From positions 1-44,218 of the forward strand of contig CAZISM010000035.1 in the NCBI GenBank assembly GCA_964541895.1: a stretch of 44,218 nt of DNA. Reading direction: 5' to 3'. The DNA comes from CAZISM01 sp964541895 (GTDB lineage: Bacteria; Zhuqueibacterota; Zhuqueibacteria; Residuimicrobiales; Residuimicrobiaceae). The notes under the pieces were generated by a model, which was not told where the DNA came from, searched no databases, and was given only the letters and a program-made list of their open reading frames with translations. Positions 14,503 to 22,141 of the stretch are shown one piece after another. A program made the translations under genes and the position numbers. Position 1 is the first letter of the stretch. Every line of letters begins with the position of its first letter.

Positions 14503-15726
14503 ATGTCTACACTGGCTATAAAAGGCGGCACGCCTGTTCGTACCGAACCGTTTCCGGTTTGGCCGGTATGGGGCGATGAGGAGATCGAGCAACTGACCGC
14601 TGTGGTCAAGAGCGGCAAGTGGGGACGGATCAACGGCAAGGTAACGGAACAATTCGAGCAGGCCTTTGCTGCGGCTCATGACGCCAAGCACGGCGTGGCG
14701 GTCAACAGCGGTACGACGGCGCTGCGTCTGGCGCTGATGGCCGCAGACGTCGAGCCGGGTACGGAAGTGATCGTGCCGGCGTATACATTCATCGCCACGG
14801 CGTCGGCCGCCGTCGAAGCCGGTTGCATACCCGTTTTCGTCGACATCGATCCGCAAACCTACAATATGAATCCGCAGGCCATCGAGCAGGCCATTTCGCC
14901 GCGCACCGCTGCGATCATGCCGGTCCATTTTGCCGGTCGACCGGCTGATCTGGACGCGATCATGGCTATTGCCAAACAGCGTAATTTAAAAGTCATCGAA
15001 GACGCCGCCCAGGCCTGGGGTGCGTCGTGGAAAGGAAAGCCGGTGGGCGCCATCGGCGATGCCGGCTGCTTTTCGTTCCAATCCTCCAAAAACGTCAACG
15101 CCGGCGAAGGGGGGATCCTGGTCACAAACGACGATCTCGTCGCCAAATTCGCCCGCTCTCACCACAATTGCGGCCGCAGCGAAGACGGCATGTGGTACGA
15201 GCATTTTTATTTCGGCGGCAACTATCGCATCACCGAATTTCAATCCGCTGTGTTGCTGGCTCAGTTCGGCCGCTATGAAGAGCTCAAGGCTATTCGCCAG
15301 GAGAATTACGCCCTGCTGGACAAACTGCTCTCGCCCATTGAGGGCATCGAGATTCTGGCACAGGATCCGCGGGTGACGTCGCACGCCTGTCACTTGTACA
15401 TTTTCCGCTACCACCAGGAGCAGTTCGCCGGCAAGCCCAAAGCCGCATTTCTGGAAGCGTTGCGCAAGGAGGGCATCCCCTGCAGCGCGGGCTATTCCAT
15501 TCCGCTGTACAGCCAGCCGGTGTTCATGCGCCGCGCCTTTGGTCCCAGAGGGAGATCGGTGGCGCTGCCGGTGAATTACGAAACCTTCAAGTGTCCGGAA
15601 ACGGAAAAAGCCTGCTACGAGGAAGCGATCTGGTTTACCCAGAACATGCTCCTCGGCACCGAAGAGGACATGCAGGACATCGCCAACGCCATCATCAAAA
15701 TCAAAGAACAGATCGATCAGCTCTAG
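14503..15726 (+). CDS. DegT/DnrJ/EryC1-family PLP aminotransferase
   Basis: A 407-residue PLP enzyme of the sugar/cyclitol aminotransferase family (ArnB, StsC, AHBA synthase relatives), which transfers an amino group to a keto-sugar or similar ring compound. Visible elements: AVNSGTTALRLAL for phosphate binding, VIEDAAQAWGA with the Asp that contacts the pyridine nitrogen, and CFSFQSSKNVNAGEGG with the Schiff-base Lys196. The N-terminal MSTLAIKGGTPVR is typical of the StsC/AHBA-type branch. ATG 14503 has GGAGG seven bases upstream; the longer open frame overlaps the kinase end. It is the last gene before a terminator at 15751, so it belongs to the corrinoid-kinase operon. Substrate unknown. 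Confidence 0.9.
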   Translation: MSTLAIKGGTPVRTEPFPVWPVWGDEEIEQLTAVVKSGKWGRINGKVTEQFEQAFAAAHDAKHGVAVNSGTTALRLALMAADVEPGTEVIVPAYTFIATASAAVEAGCIPVFVDIDPQTYNMNPQAIEQAISPRTAAIMPVHFAGRPADLDAIMAIAKQRNLKVIEDAAQAWGASWKGKPVGAIGDAGCFSFQSSKNVNAGEGGILVTNDDLVAKFARSHHNCGRSEDGMWYEHFYFGGNYRITEFQSAVLLAQFGRYEELKAIRQENYALLDKLLSPIEGIEILAQDPRVTSHACHLYIFRYHQEQFAGKPKAAFLEALRKEGIPCSAGYSIPLYSQPVFMRRAFGPRGRSVALPVNYETFKCPETEKACYEEAIWFTQNMLLGTEEDMQDIANAIIKIKEQIDQL

Positions 15727-15750
15727 TCTTTCGCAACGCGTCATGTTTAT

Positions 15751-15787
15751 GGGCGGACCATTCGTCGGAATGTTTCGCCCTTTTGTT
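15751..15787 (+). terminator. Intrinsic terminator after the aminotransferase gene
   Basis: GGGCGGACCATTC (15751-15763) pairs with GAATGTTTCGCCC (15768-15780) around a GTCG tetraloop, with one C/T mismatch and one G-U pair, followed by TTTTGTTT. It separates the corrinoid-kinase-aminotransferase operon from the queuosine genes. Confidence 0.8.
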
Positions 15788-15853
15788 TCTGCGTCATCAG
15801 ACTCCCGCGGACCCGCCTGCACCACCGACTCCCCCGGGAGAGAAAGGATAGCC

Positions 15854-16222
15854 ATGTACAAGCTGTGTGTTGAATCGCTTTTTTCGGCGGCACATCATCT
15901 GTTGAATTATGCCGGACCCTGCAAACGGATTCACGGACACAACTGGAAGGTCCGGATTACGGCCGGCGCTAAAAAATTGGATGAAACGGGGATGGTGCTC
16001 GATATGATGGATCTGAAAGAGCTGCTGGACACCTGCCTGCAGCCGCTGGATCATCAGGTGCTCAACGAGATACCACCCTTTGATCAAAAGAATCCGACCT
16101 CGGAGCATCTGGCCGAATACGTCTATGGCTGGTTGAAAAAGGAATTGCCCGCCACGGTAAAGCTGTTCCAGGTGGAGATCTTTGAGACCGATGCGTTCTC
16201 GGTGACCTACGCTGAGGACTAG
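15854..16222 (+). CDS. queD: 6-carboxy-5,6,7,8-tetrahydropterin synthase
   Basis: A 122-residue member of the PTPS/QueD family, second enzyme of preQ0 biosynthesis, converting 7,8-dihydroneopterin triphosphate to carboxy-tetrahydropterin. Zinc ligands are His14 (FSAAH) and His27/His29 in RIHGHN, with catalytic Cys23 just before, as in QueD. The C-terminal QVEIFETDAFSVTY matches the pterin-anchoring Glu region. ATG 15854 follows AGGA by a normal spacing; the frame is open upstream but that region contains the preceding terminator. First gene of queD-queE-queC-queF. Confidence 0.95.
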   Translation: MYKLCVESLFSAAHHLLNYAGPCKRIHGHNWKVRITAGAKKLDETGMVLDMMDLKELLDTCLQPLDHQVLNEIPPFDQKNPTSEHLAEYVYGWLKKELPATVKLFQVEIFETDAFSVTYAED

Positions 16223-16858
16223 GTGCGCATTCAGGAGATTTTTTACAGCATCCAGGGCGAGTCGCTCTATGCCGGCCTGCCCTGTACGTTCATCCGTACG
16301 AGCGGCTGCAACCTGCGCTGTCGATGGTGTGATACCGAATATGCCTGGCAGGGCGGCGAAGAATGGACAGTGGCGGAGGTGTTGCGACAGGCGGCGCGCT
16401 ATCCGTTGCAGCTGACAGAGATCACCGGCGGCGAACCGTTGCTGCAACCCGAAACGCCGGCCCTGGCCCTGGCGCTGTTGCAACGCGGCGCCGGCGTTCT
16501 CGTAGAGACCAACGGCACTCTGGATATCGATCTGTTGCCGTCCGGCTGCATCCGCATCATGGATATTAAAACACCATCCAGCGGGTACGAACACGCCACC
16601 CTGTGGAGCAATGTGGAAAAACTGCAGGCGTCGGATCAGGTCAAATTTGTCATCGCCGACCATGGCGACTGGTTGTTCTGCCGCCGCTTCATCGAAGAGG
16701 CCCATCTGCTGGATATCTGCCCGGTGCTCTGCTCGCCGGTGTTCGGCACCTGTCCGGCAGAAGAGCTGGCCTCCTGGATCCTGGACAGCCATCTCGCGGT
16801 GCGCATGCAACTGCAATTGCATAAATATATCTGGTCAGCGGAACGACGTGGAGTTTGA
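16223..16858 (+). CDS. queE: 7-carboxy-7-deazaguanine synthase, radical SAM
   Basis: A 211-residue radical SAM enzyme that contracts carboxy-tetrahydropterin to 7-carboxy-7-deazaguanine. The N-terminal QEIFYSIQGES is the QueE hallmark, and the iron-sulfur motif is C-x3-C-x2-C (Cys29, 33, 36 in CNLRCRWCDT). ITGGEPLLQ and VETNGT form the SAM-binding strands. The GTG start at 16223 directly follows the queD stop. Length is on the short side of the family, with the C-terminal QLQLHKYIW intact. Confidence 0.96.
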   Translation: MRIQEIFYSIQGESLYAGLPCTFIRTSGCNLRCRWCDTEYAWQGGEEWTVAEVLRQAARYPLQLTEITGGEPLLQPETPALALALLQRGAGVLVETNGTLDIDLLPSGCIRIMDIKTPSSGYEHATLWSNVEKLQASDQVKFVIADHGDWLFCRRFIEEAHLLDICPVLCSPVFGTCPAEELASWILDSHLAVRMQLQLHKYIWSAERRGV

Positions 16859-16860
16859 CC

Positions 16861-17538
16861 ATGAGCAAGGCGATTTCTTTATTGAGCGGCGGGCTGGATT
16901 CGGCCACGACGCTGGCAATGGCCCGATCCGACGGCCATCAGGTCACGGCGGTCACCTTCGACTATGGCCAGAAAGCCGGCAGCGAGCTAGCAGCCGCAGC
17001 GGCGATCGTCCGGCAGATCGGAGTCGCAGACCATGTGATTCTGCGCATCGACCTGCGCCAGATCGGTGGTTCGGCGCTGACATCGGATCTCGCTGTTCCC
17101 CTGCAGGAAGCCGAACCGGATGTCATCCCGGTGACCTATGTGCCGGCCCGCAACACCATTCTGCTCTCCTACGCCCTGGCTATAGCGGAAGTGAGGGAGG
17201 CGCAGCACATTTACCTCGGCGTCAATGCACTGGATTACAGCGGCTATCCGGATTGCCGGCCTGACTATCTGCAGGCGTTTGAAGTCATGGCCAATCTGGC
17301 CACCCGTGCCGGCGTGATGGGTCATTCGATTCATATCCATGCACCCTTGTTGCACTTTAGCAAGGCGGATATCATCAGACGCGGTCTGGCTCTGGGTGTG
17401 GATTTCGGCTTGACTCTGAGCTGCTACGATCCCATCGACGGCCTGGCCTGCGGTCTGTGTGAGAGCTGCCGAATACGTTGCAGAGGTTTTGCCGAAGCCG
17501 GGATGCACGATCCCATACCCTACCATAAGGAGCTTTGA
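16861..17538 (+). CDS. queC: 7-cyano-7-deazaguanine synthase
   Basis: A 225-residue ATP-dependent enzyme that turns 7-carboxy-7-deazaguanine into preQ0 (7-cyano-7-deazaguanine). It has the PP-loop SGGLDS (residues 9-14), VTFDYGQK, YVPARNTILLSYA, GVNALDYSGYPDCRPDY, and the zinc-binding cysteines in SCYDP and CGLCESCRIR, all diagnostic of QueC. ATG 16861 is two bases after the queE stop. An upstream in-frame TTG at 16855 overlaps that stop and is less likely. Confidence 0.97.
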   Translation: MSKAISLLSGGLDSATTLAMARSDGHQVTAVTFDYGQKAGSELAAAAAIVRQIGVADHVILRIDLRQIGGSALTSDLAVPLQEAEPDVIPVTYVPARNTILLSYALAIAEVREAQHIYLGVNALDYSGYPDCRPDYLQAFEVMANLATRAGVMGHSIHIHAPLLHFSKADIIRRGLALGVDFGLTLSCYDPIDGLACGLCESCRIRCRGFAEAGMHDPIPYHKEL

Positions 17539-17539
17539 G

Positions 17540-17950
17540 ATGGACGATTTGAAACGGGGCCAGCTGGAAATTATGCAAGCCAGGCTGGAAGTGTTTGAAA
17601 ACAGGTATCCGCATCGGAATTATGTCGTCACCATCAATAATCCCGAGTTCACCTGTCTCTGTCCGCGCACCGGCTATCCGGATTTCGCCGTGATAGAGAT
17701 TCGCTATATTCCCGATGAATGGTGCCTGGAGCTGAAATCATGGAAGTTGTTCATCAACAAATATCGCGACCGCGGAATTTTCCATGAAGAGGTGACCAAC
17801 GAGCTCCTGGAAGAGTTGGTCAAGGTGCTCAAGCCGCGCTACCTGCAGATTCGCGGTGATTTCAATCCCCGGGGAAACATTCACACCGTGGTCACGGCAG
17901 AGTACCGCGCCAAAGGATTTCGGGGAACGATCTCCGCCCCTATGGCCTGA
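17540..17950 (+). CDS. queF: NADPH-dependent preQ0 reductase
   Basis: A 136-residue short-type (YkvM) QueF, which reduces the nitrile of preQ0 to the amine of preQ1, the last free-base step before insertion into tRNA. The nucleophile is Cys41 in LCPRTGYPDFA with Asp48 nearby, and the QueF motif reads ELKSWKLFIN (64-73). AAGGAG at 17527-17532 inside the end of queC precedes ATG 17540. The operon ends here; its 3' end overlaps the convergent sulfatase gene. tgt and queA, which complete queuosine synthesis, are not in the window. Confidence 0.97.
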   Translation: MDDLKRGQLEIMQARLEVFENRYPHRNYVVTINNPEFTCLCPRTGYPDFAVIEIRYIPDEWCLELKSWKLFINKYRDRGIFHEEVTNELLEELVKVLKPRYLQIRGDFNPRGNIHTVVTAEYRAKGFRGTISAPMA

Positions 17951-19367
17951 ACGGCCATAAGGCTGATTCCGTGCGCGCCGATTTCATTATGCGTTCGATC
18001 TTGCGGACCACAGAGGGGTGTTTCGCCGCCACATTGCTGGTTTCACCGAGGTCGTTGCGCAGATCGTACAATTCCAGCGGCTGCCGGCTGGATGTGCGCA
18101 CCCCTTTCCAATCGCCCATACGAACCGCCTGCGCCGTGGACGCGCCTTCGTGGAATTCCCAGTATAAATAGTCACGTGTTTTTTGCTTTCTGCCCAGCAA
18201 CGTCGGCAGATAGGATAAGCCGTCGAGGTGTCGCGGCTTTTTGATTCCAGCCACTTCGCACGCGGTGGCGGGAAAATCCCAGAACGCACTCACATGCTGC
18301 GACACCTGCTGCGGCCGGATGCGGCCGCGCCAGCGCGCCAGCAGCGGCACCCGGATGCCACCTTCGTATAAATCCCGCTTGTAGCCGCGCAGCGGTCCGT
18401 TGGAATCAAAATAGTCAGGATCAGCTCCACCTTCAAGATGCGGCCCGTTATCGGAACTGAACAACACCAGGGTGTTTTCATCCAGACCCAACTGCTGCAG
18501 TTTGGCCATGAGTTCGCCTGCTTTATCGTCCAGGTAGGTCACCATGGCGGCAAAAGCGGCATGGGCCTCGGGTTGGGAACCATAGCCGCCCAGTTTGAAA
18601 CGGGGGCCTGCATCTGTGCCCTGATAGGAATTCTCCGGCAGCAATTTGCCGCGAAATCGGTCCATATAGGCTTGCGGAGCAAACAGCTCGGCGTGCGGGA
18701 TGATGATGGGCACGAACATGAAAAAGGGGTGTGCTCGGTTATTCTCCAGAAAAGCCAGCGCCTGTTGCTGGATCAAATCCGGTGCAAAGGTGCCGCGGCC
18801 CTCGCCGGCGTTCTCCGGCAGTTCCACCCTGGTTTGATTATGCCACAGGTACCAGGGATAATAGTTATGCGCCAGGCTTTGACAAATGTAGCCAAAGAAT
18901 TCATCAAACCCCTGGCGATTGGGATCTCCGGACGAGCCCGGCGATCCCAAGCCCCATTTCCCGAATGCGCCGGTGCGATAGCCGGCTTCCTTGAGCAGGC
19001 GGGCAATGGTGACCGTGTCTTCCGGGAGCGGTTCCTGGCCCTCGGGTGGGTGCGACTTGTTGCCGCGAACATGGCAGTGGCCGGTATGACGGCCGGTCAT
19101 CAGGGTGCAGCGGGAGGGTGCACATACTGTGCTGCCGGAATAATGCTGGGTGAAGCGGATGCCCTCGTCGGCGAGCCGATCCAGATGCGGCGTCGCAAAG
19201 CGCGCCTGACCGTAACAGGAGAGGTCGCCATAGCCGAGATCGTCGGCAACGATGAGTATAATGTTGGGCCTGGCGTCCGCCCGCAGAATGGATGGGTGCG
19301 CCAGCGCCAGCGAACCGGAAAGTGCAGCGGCGGCCTTGAGAAAATCACGTCGTGAGGGTTGAGGCAT
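17940..19367 (-). CDS. Tat-exported type I sulfatase
   Basis: A 475-residue arylsulfatase-family enzyme hydrolysing sulfate esters, probably of polysaccharides or aryl sulfates. The N-terminus carries a twin-arginine signal (SRRDFLK, hydrophobic AAAALSGSLALA), so it is exported folded. Metal ligands start with ADDLGYGD (Asp42-Asp43); the catalytic Cys82 in CAPSR is the site converted to formylglycine, followed by LMTGRH. Further motifs are GKWGLG, FSSDNGPH with the second metal-binding Asp-Asn, and LRGYKRDLYEGGIRVP. AGGAGA precedes ATG 19367. A formylglycine-generating enzyme is required but not encoded here. No carbohydrate utilisation genes adjoin it. Confidence 0.93.
   Translation of the reverse strand: MPQPSRRDFLKAAAALSGSLALAHPSILRADARPNIILIVADDLGYGDLSCYGQARFATPHLDRLADEGIRFTQHYSGSTVCAPSRCTLMTGRHTGHCHVRGNKSHPPEGQEPLPEDTVTIARLLKEAGYRTGAFGKWGLGSPGSSGDPNRQGFDEFFGYICQSLAHNYYPWYLWHNQTRVELPENAGEGRGTFAPDLIQQQALAFLENNRAHPFFMFVPIIIPHAELFAPQAYMDRFRGKLLPENSYQGTDAGPRFKLGGYGSQPEAHAAFAAMVTYLDDKAGELMAKLQQLGLDENTLVLFSSDNGPHLEGGADPDYFDSNGPLRGYKRDLYEGGIRVPLLARWRGRIRPQQVSQHVSAFWDFPATACEVAGIKKPRHLDGLSYLPTLLGRKQKTRDYLYWEFHEGASTAQAVRMGDWKGVRTSSRQPLELYDLRNDLGETSNVAAKHPSVVRKIERIMKSARTESALWPFRP
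17941..17959. terminator. Hairpin over the convergent queF and sulfatase stops
   Basis: TATGGCC (17941-17947) pairs perfectly with GGCCATA (17953-17959) around a 5-base loop, and the stem can be lengthened on both sides with one mismatch. It covers the queF stop codon (17948-17950) and touches the sulfatase stop (17940-17942). There is no T-run, so it is a transcript-end or collision hairpin rather than a textbook terminator. Confidence 0.4.
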
Positions 19368-19449
19368 ACCATTCTCCTATCGATAGAGTTTTAATATATC
19401 ATTTTTTTTAAAAAAGCGAAAAGAAAACGATCCCTGCGAAAAATTTTCC

Positions 19450-19485
19450 TTGACTCTTGACTTTAAAGTATTAAATTTATTACAT
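19450..19485 (+). promoter_or_regulatory. Promoter region of the aromatic amino acid operon
   Basis: Two overlapping sigma-70-like options: TTGACT (19450-19455) with TAAATT (19472-19477) at 16 bases, and TTGACT (19457-19462) with TTACAT (19480-19485) at 17 bases. Either starts transcription around 19484-19492, leaving room for the leader frame that begins at 19520. The promoter is divergent from the sulfatase gene. Confidence 0.5.
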
Positions 19486-19519
19486 AAATGGTTTGGAATA
19501 ACCCTATAGATTGCCTCTC

Positions 19520-19585
19520 ATGTTGACCTATTTATCAGAAAAGTATTTTTATTTTACCAGTTGTGGGAGGTACGAGCGCACCTGA
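19520..19585 (+). CDS. Candidate Tyr/Phe-rich leader peptide of the aro operon
   Basis: A 21-codon frame (ATG 19520, TGA 19583-19585) between the aro promoter and the operon terminator. Four of its residues are Tyr (positions 4, 9, 11, 18) and two are Phe (10, 12), with an uninterrupted YFYF run encoded at 19544-19555. The codons after the run overlap the 5' arm of the antiterminator described separately, as expected of ribosome-stalling attenuators such as pheL. The weak point is the absence of a good Shine-Dalgarno before the ATG; an in-frame TTG at 19511 lacks one too. Assignment rests on codon content and position. Confidence 0.6.
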   Translation: MLTYLSEKYFYFTSCGRYERT

Positions 19586-19642
19586 ACCGACAAAGGCACG
19601 CGCTTCGCCGCCCACAGGATCAAAAGCCTTGTGGGCTTTTTT
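19562..19642 (+). promoter_or_regulatory. Transcription attenuator of the aro operon (antiterminator/terminator switch)
   Basis: TGTGGG (19562-19567) can pair with CCCACA (19611-19616), enclosing a second stem GAGCGC/GCGCTT (19574-19579 with 19600-19605). The same CCCACA is the 5' arm of the downstream intrinsic terminator, so the two folds exclude each other. A ribosome stalled at the first codons of the YFYF run would leave TGTGGG free and favour antitermination; one that reaches the TGA at 19583 would cover it and allow termination. The pairings are seen in the sequence; the mechanism is inferred. Confidence 0.62.
19610..19642 (+). terminator. Intrinsic terminator in the aro leader
   Basis: GCCCACAGG (19610-19618) pairs with CCTTGTGGGC (19627-19636), with one bulged base and an 8-nt loop, followed by six T residues. 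It stands 15 bp before the chorismate mutase start codon, where a terminator makes sense only as a conditional one. Confidence 0.85.
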
Positions 19643-19657
19643 ATTTTAAGGAGAGCT

Positions 19658-19912
19658 ATGCACGACATCGGCCATTATCGCGACCGGATCGATCATATTG
19701 ATGAACAGATATTGACCCTGCTTAATGAACGCGCCCGCGCCGCTCAGGAGATCGGCGCCATCAAACAACAGCTGCGAATGCCGGTGCTGGACAGCCAGAG
19801 AGAAAAATCCATTCTGGCGAGACTGACGGCGAACAACAGGGGCCCGATGAAGAACGAACATATCAGCACTATTTTTACAGCCATTATCAGCGGATGCCGC
19901 GAACTGGAATAA
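19658..19912 (+). CDS. Chorismate mutase, stand-alone AroQ fold
   Basis: An 84-residue all-helical chorismate mutase converting chorismate to prephenate, the branch to Phe and Tyr. The pattern RIDHIDEQILTLLNERARAAQEIGAIK contains the active-site Arg and the RxxxxxxIGxxK motif; VLDSQREKSIL provides the second active-site Arg/Glu region, and the C-terminal ISTIFTAIISGCRELE completes the fold. Length fits the monofunctional class. AAGGAG lies six bases before ATG 19658. First structural gene after the attenuator, with DAHP synthase next; the two often act together or fused in other bacteria. Confidence 0.93.
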   Translation: MHDIGHYRDRIDHIDEQILTLLNERARAAQEIGAIKQQLRMPVLDSQREKSILARLTANNRGPMKNEHISTIFTAIISGCRELE

Positions 19913-19973
19913 GCAGGGGTGTACGGCGTCCCGGCCTGGTTTCTCAATATCCTTAACAAGAACGGAGATCTCT

Positions 19974-20987
19974 GTGGTTATAGTCATGAAGGATACCGCC
20001 ACCGAACCAATGATACAATCGGTTTCGGATCGGCTGGAGGCATTTGGGTTTCAGGTGCACAAGGTGGTCGGCGTCAATCGCACCATCCTGGGTGCGATCG
20101 GCGATAAGCGGAGTGTGGAGCCGCGTGAGTTCGAGGTGATGGAAGGTGTGCATGAAGTGCTGCGCATCACCGAGCCCTACAAACTGGCCAGCCGGACCTT
20201 TCATTCGGAGAATACGGTCATCGATGTCAAAGGGGCCTCATTCGGCGGGGATCAGGTCAGCATCATTGCCGGCCCCTGTTCGGTGGAGAGCGAAGAACAG
20301 TTTTATATTATCGCCAAGGAAGTAAAAAAGGCCGGCTGCCGCGGATTGCGTGGCGGCGCCTATAAACCGCGCACCTCTCCCTATGCTTTTCAGGGCATGG
20401 GCGAAGAAGGCTTGCGCATCATGCAGGCGGTGGGCCAGGAGCTGCAGCTGCCGATCGTTTCCGAAATCATGGAAATCAATCAGCTGGAGGTTATGTTAAA
20501 GTATGTGGATATCCTGCAGGTGGGCGCACGCAATATGCAGAATTTCGCCCTGTTGCGGGAACTGGGCTCGGCGCGGATTCCGATTTTGCTCAAGCGCGGT
20601 CTGGCCGCCACGATCGAAGAACTGCTGATGGCCGCGGAATATATCATGTCCGGCGGCAATTATCAGGTGATTGTCTGCGAACGCGGCATCCGCACCTTTG
20701 AGAATTATACCCGCAACACGATGGACATTTCGGCCATCCCGGTCATTCAAAAGCTGAGTCATCTGCCCATCATTGCCGATCCCAGCCACGGCACCGGTCG
20801 TCGCGATAAAGTGGCGCCGATGGCGCGGGCCGCCGTAGCCGCCGGAGCCAACGGCGTGATCGTCGAGGTGCATCACGATCCCGATCATGCGCTCTCCGAC
20901 GGCGCTCAATCCATTTACCCGAGCCAGCTGCAGCGGTTGATGGAAGAGCTGCGCATGATCGCCTGGGCGATCGGCAAAAATATCTAG
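19974..20987 (+). CDS. aroF: DAHP synthase, type I-beta with N-terminal regulatory domain
   Basis: A 337-residue 3-deoxy-D-arabino-heptulosonate 7-phosphate synthase, first step of the shikimate pathway. The first ~75 residues (MVIVMKDTATE to VLRITEPYKL) form the ferredoxin/ACT-like domain known from the Thermotoga enzyme, where it mediates feedback inhibition by Tyr and Phe. The catalytic barrel shows IAGPCSVES, RGGAYKPRTSPYAFQG, VGARNMQNF, LLKRG and ADPSHGTGRRD. GTG 19974 is used: GGAG ends six bases before it, and the next ATG is too far. In keeping with the Tyr/Phe leader, the enzyme may be controlled at both RNA and protein level. Confidence 0.95.
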   Translation: MVIVMKDTATEPMIQSVSDRLEAFGFQVHKVVGVNRTILGAIGDKRSVEPREFEVMEGVHEVLRITEPYKLASRTFHSENTVIDVKGASFGGDQVSIIAGPCSVESEEQFYIIAKEVKKAGCRGLRGGAYKPRTSPYAFQGMGEEGLRIMQAVGQELQLPIVSEIMEINQLEVMLKYVDILQVGARNMQNFALLRELGSARIPILLKRGLAATIEELLMAAEYIMSGGNYQVIVCERGIRTFENYTRNTMDISAIPVIQKLSHLPIIADPSHGTGRRDKVAPMARAAVAAGANGVIVEVHHDPDHALSDGAQSIYPSQLQRLMEELRMIAWAIGKNI

Positions 20988-21030
20988 CCGCGCGTACGAC
21001 GTTGAACAATCAAAGACATGGACTGATCCT

Positions 21031-22140
21031 ATGGGTGAAATCGAACAATTCAAACGGGTGTTGATTGTCGGCGTAGGTTTGATCGGCGGTTCAATCGGCC
21101 TGGCGTTGAAGAAAAAAGGATTTGCCGGCACCATCATCGGAGTCGACAAGGACGATGTGTTGGCCAACGCCAGGCAGCGGCATGCCATAGATGAGGCTTA
21201 TACCGAAGAGGAACTGGTCATAGCCGCGCGCGATGCGGATGTGATCTTTTTGTGCACGCCCATCCTCGATATTCTGCACCTGATCCCGGTTCTGGGACCG
21301 GTGGTGAAGCCGAAAACACTCATCACTGATGTGGGCAGCACCAAACGGCAGATCTGTGAGACCGCCGGCATCTATCTGCCGCCGGGCGTGGATTTCATCG
21401 GCGGTCACCCCATGGCCGGATCGGAGATGAAAGGCGTGCTGGCCGCAGATCCGTTTCTGTTCGAAAACACCACCTATGTGCTGACGCCGGTGCGTCCCAT
21501 CAGCGAATCGACGCGCAAGGGATTTGGCGAGTTGATCGAATTGACCGGTGCCAAAGTGCTCCTGCTATCGCCGGCGTTGCACGATGAAATCGCGGCGGCT
21601 GTGAGCCATTTGCCGCAGATGGCGGCGATCGCCATGATGAGCCTGGCCGCCAGACGTCAAGATGAGAGTCCACATTTTCTGAAAATGGCGGCTGGCGGAT
21701 TTCGCGATATGACGCGCATCGCCTCCAGTCCGTTCGGCATCTGGGAACATATTCTCAGCACCAATGCCGATATGGTGGCGCAATATATCGACGCCTATAT
21801 CATCGAATTGACCGCCATTCGGGACCAACTGAATTCGCCGGATCTGGGCAAACTGTTCGCCTCGGCTGCGCAGGATCGGTTGTCGATCCCCCGCGACACA
21901 CGAGGATTCCTCAAGCCCCATTATGATATCCTGGTCGCAGTGGAAGATCGACCGGGCATGGTCGCGATCATCGCCAATACGCTCTATGAGAAAAACATCA
22001 ACATCAAAGATATCGAAGTGCTCAAAATACGGGAGGATGAGGGCGGTACCATGCGACTGGCCTTTGCAACGGCCGGGGATCGTGAAACCGCGATGAGGTT
22101 GCTGGGTGAAAAAGGTCTGGAATGCAGAAAGAGAGACTAG
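21031..22140 (+). CDS. tyrA: Prephenate dehydrogenase with C-terminal ACT domain
   Basis: A 369-residue NAD-dependent enzyme oxidatively decarboxylating prephenate to 4-hydroxyphenylpyruvate for tyrosine synthesis. A Rossmann motif GVGLIGGSIG opens the protein; DVGSTK and GGHPMAGSE with the catalytic His follow; AAVSHLPQ and GFRDMTRIASS are dimer-domain signatures. Residues ~295-369 (HYDILVAVEDRPGMVAIIANTLYEKNINI) are an ACT domain, probably sensing tyrosine. The Shine-Dalgarno is weak. Third gene of the aro operon, 43 bp after DAHP synthase. No prephenate dehydratase (pheA) accompanies it. Confidence 0.96.
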   Translation: MGEIEQFKRVLIVGVGLIGGSIGLALKKKGFAGTIIGVDKDDVLANARQRHAIDEAYTEEELVIAARDADVIFLCTPILDILHLIPVLGPVVKPKTLITDVGSTKRQICETAGIYLPPGVDFIGGHPMAGSEMKGVLAADPFLFENTTYVLTPVRPISESTRKGFGELIELTGAKVLLLSPALHDEIAAAVSHLPQMAAIAMMSLAARRQDESPHFLKMAAGGFRDMTRIASSPFGIWEHILSTNADMVAQYIDAYIIELTAIRDQLNSPDLGKLFASAAQDRLSIPRDTRGFLKPHYDILVAVEDRPGMVAIIANTLYEKNINIKDIEVLKIREDEGGTMRLAFATAGDRETAMRLLGEKGLECRKRD

Positions 22141-22141
22141 C

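Noticed and set aside
15788..15853. Possible preQ1 riboswitch ahead of queD
   Set aside because: The leader after the terminator is too short and lacks the pseudoknot-forming A-rich tail of preQ1 classes I to III.
19560..19618. Small-molecule riboswitch in the aro leader
   Set aside because: The stem-loop with AGGT/ACCT could suggest a pseudoknot aptamer, but it matches no class I know, and the overlapping Tyr/Phe-rich frame explains the structure more simply. It remains an alternative.
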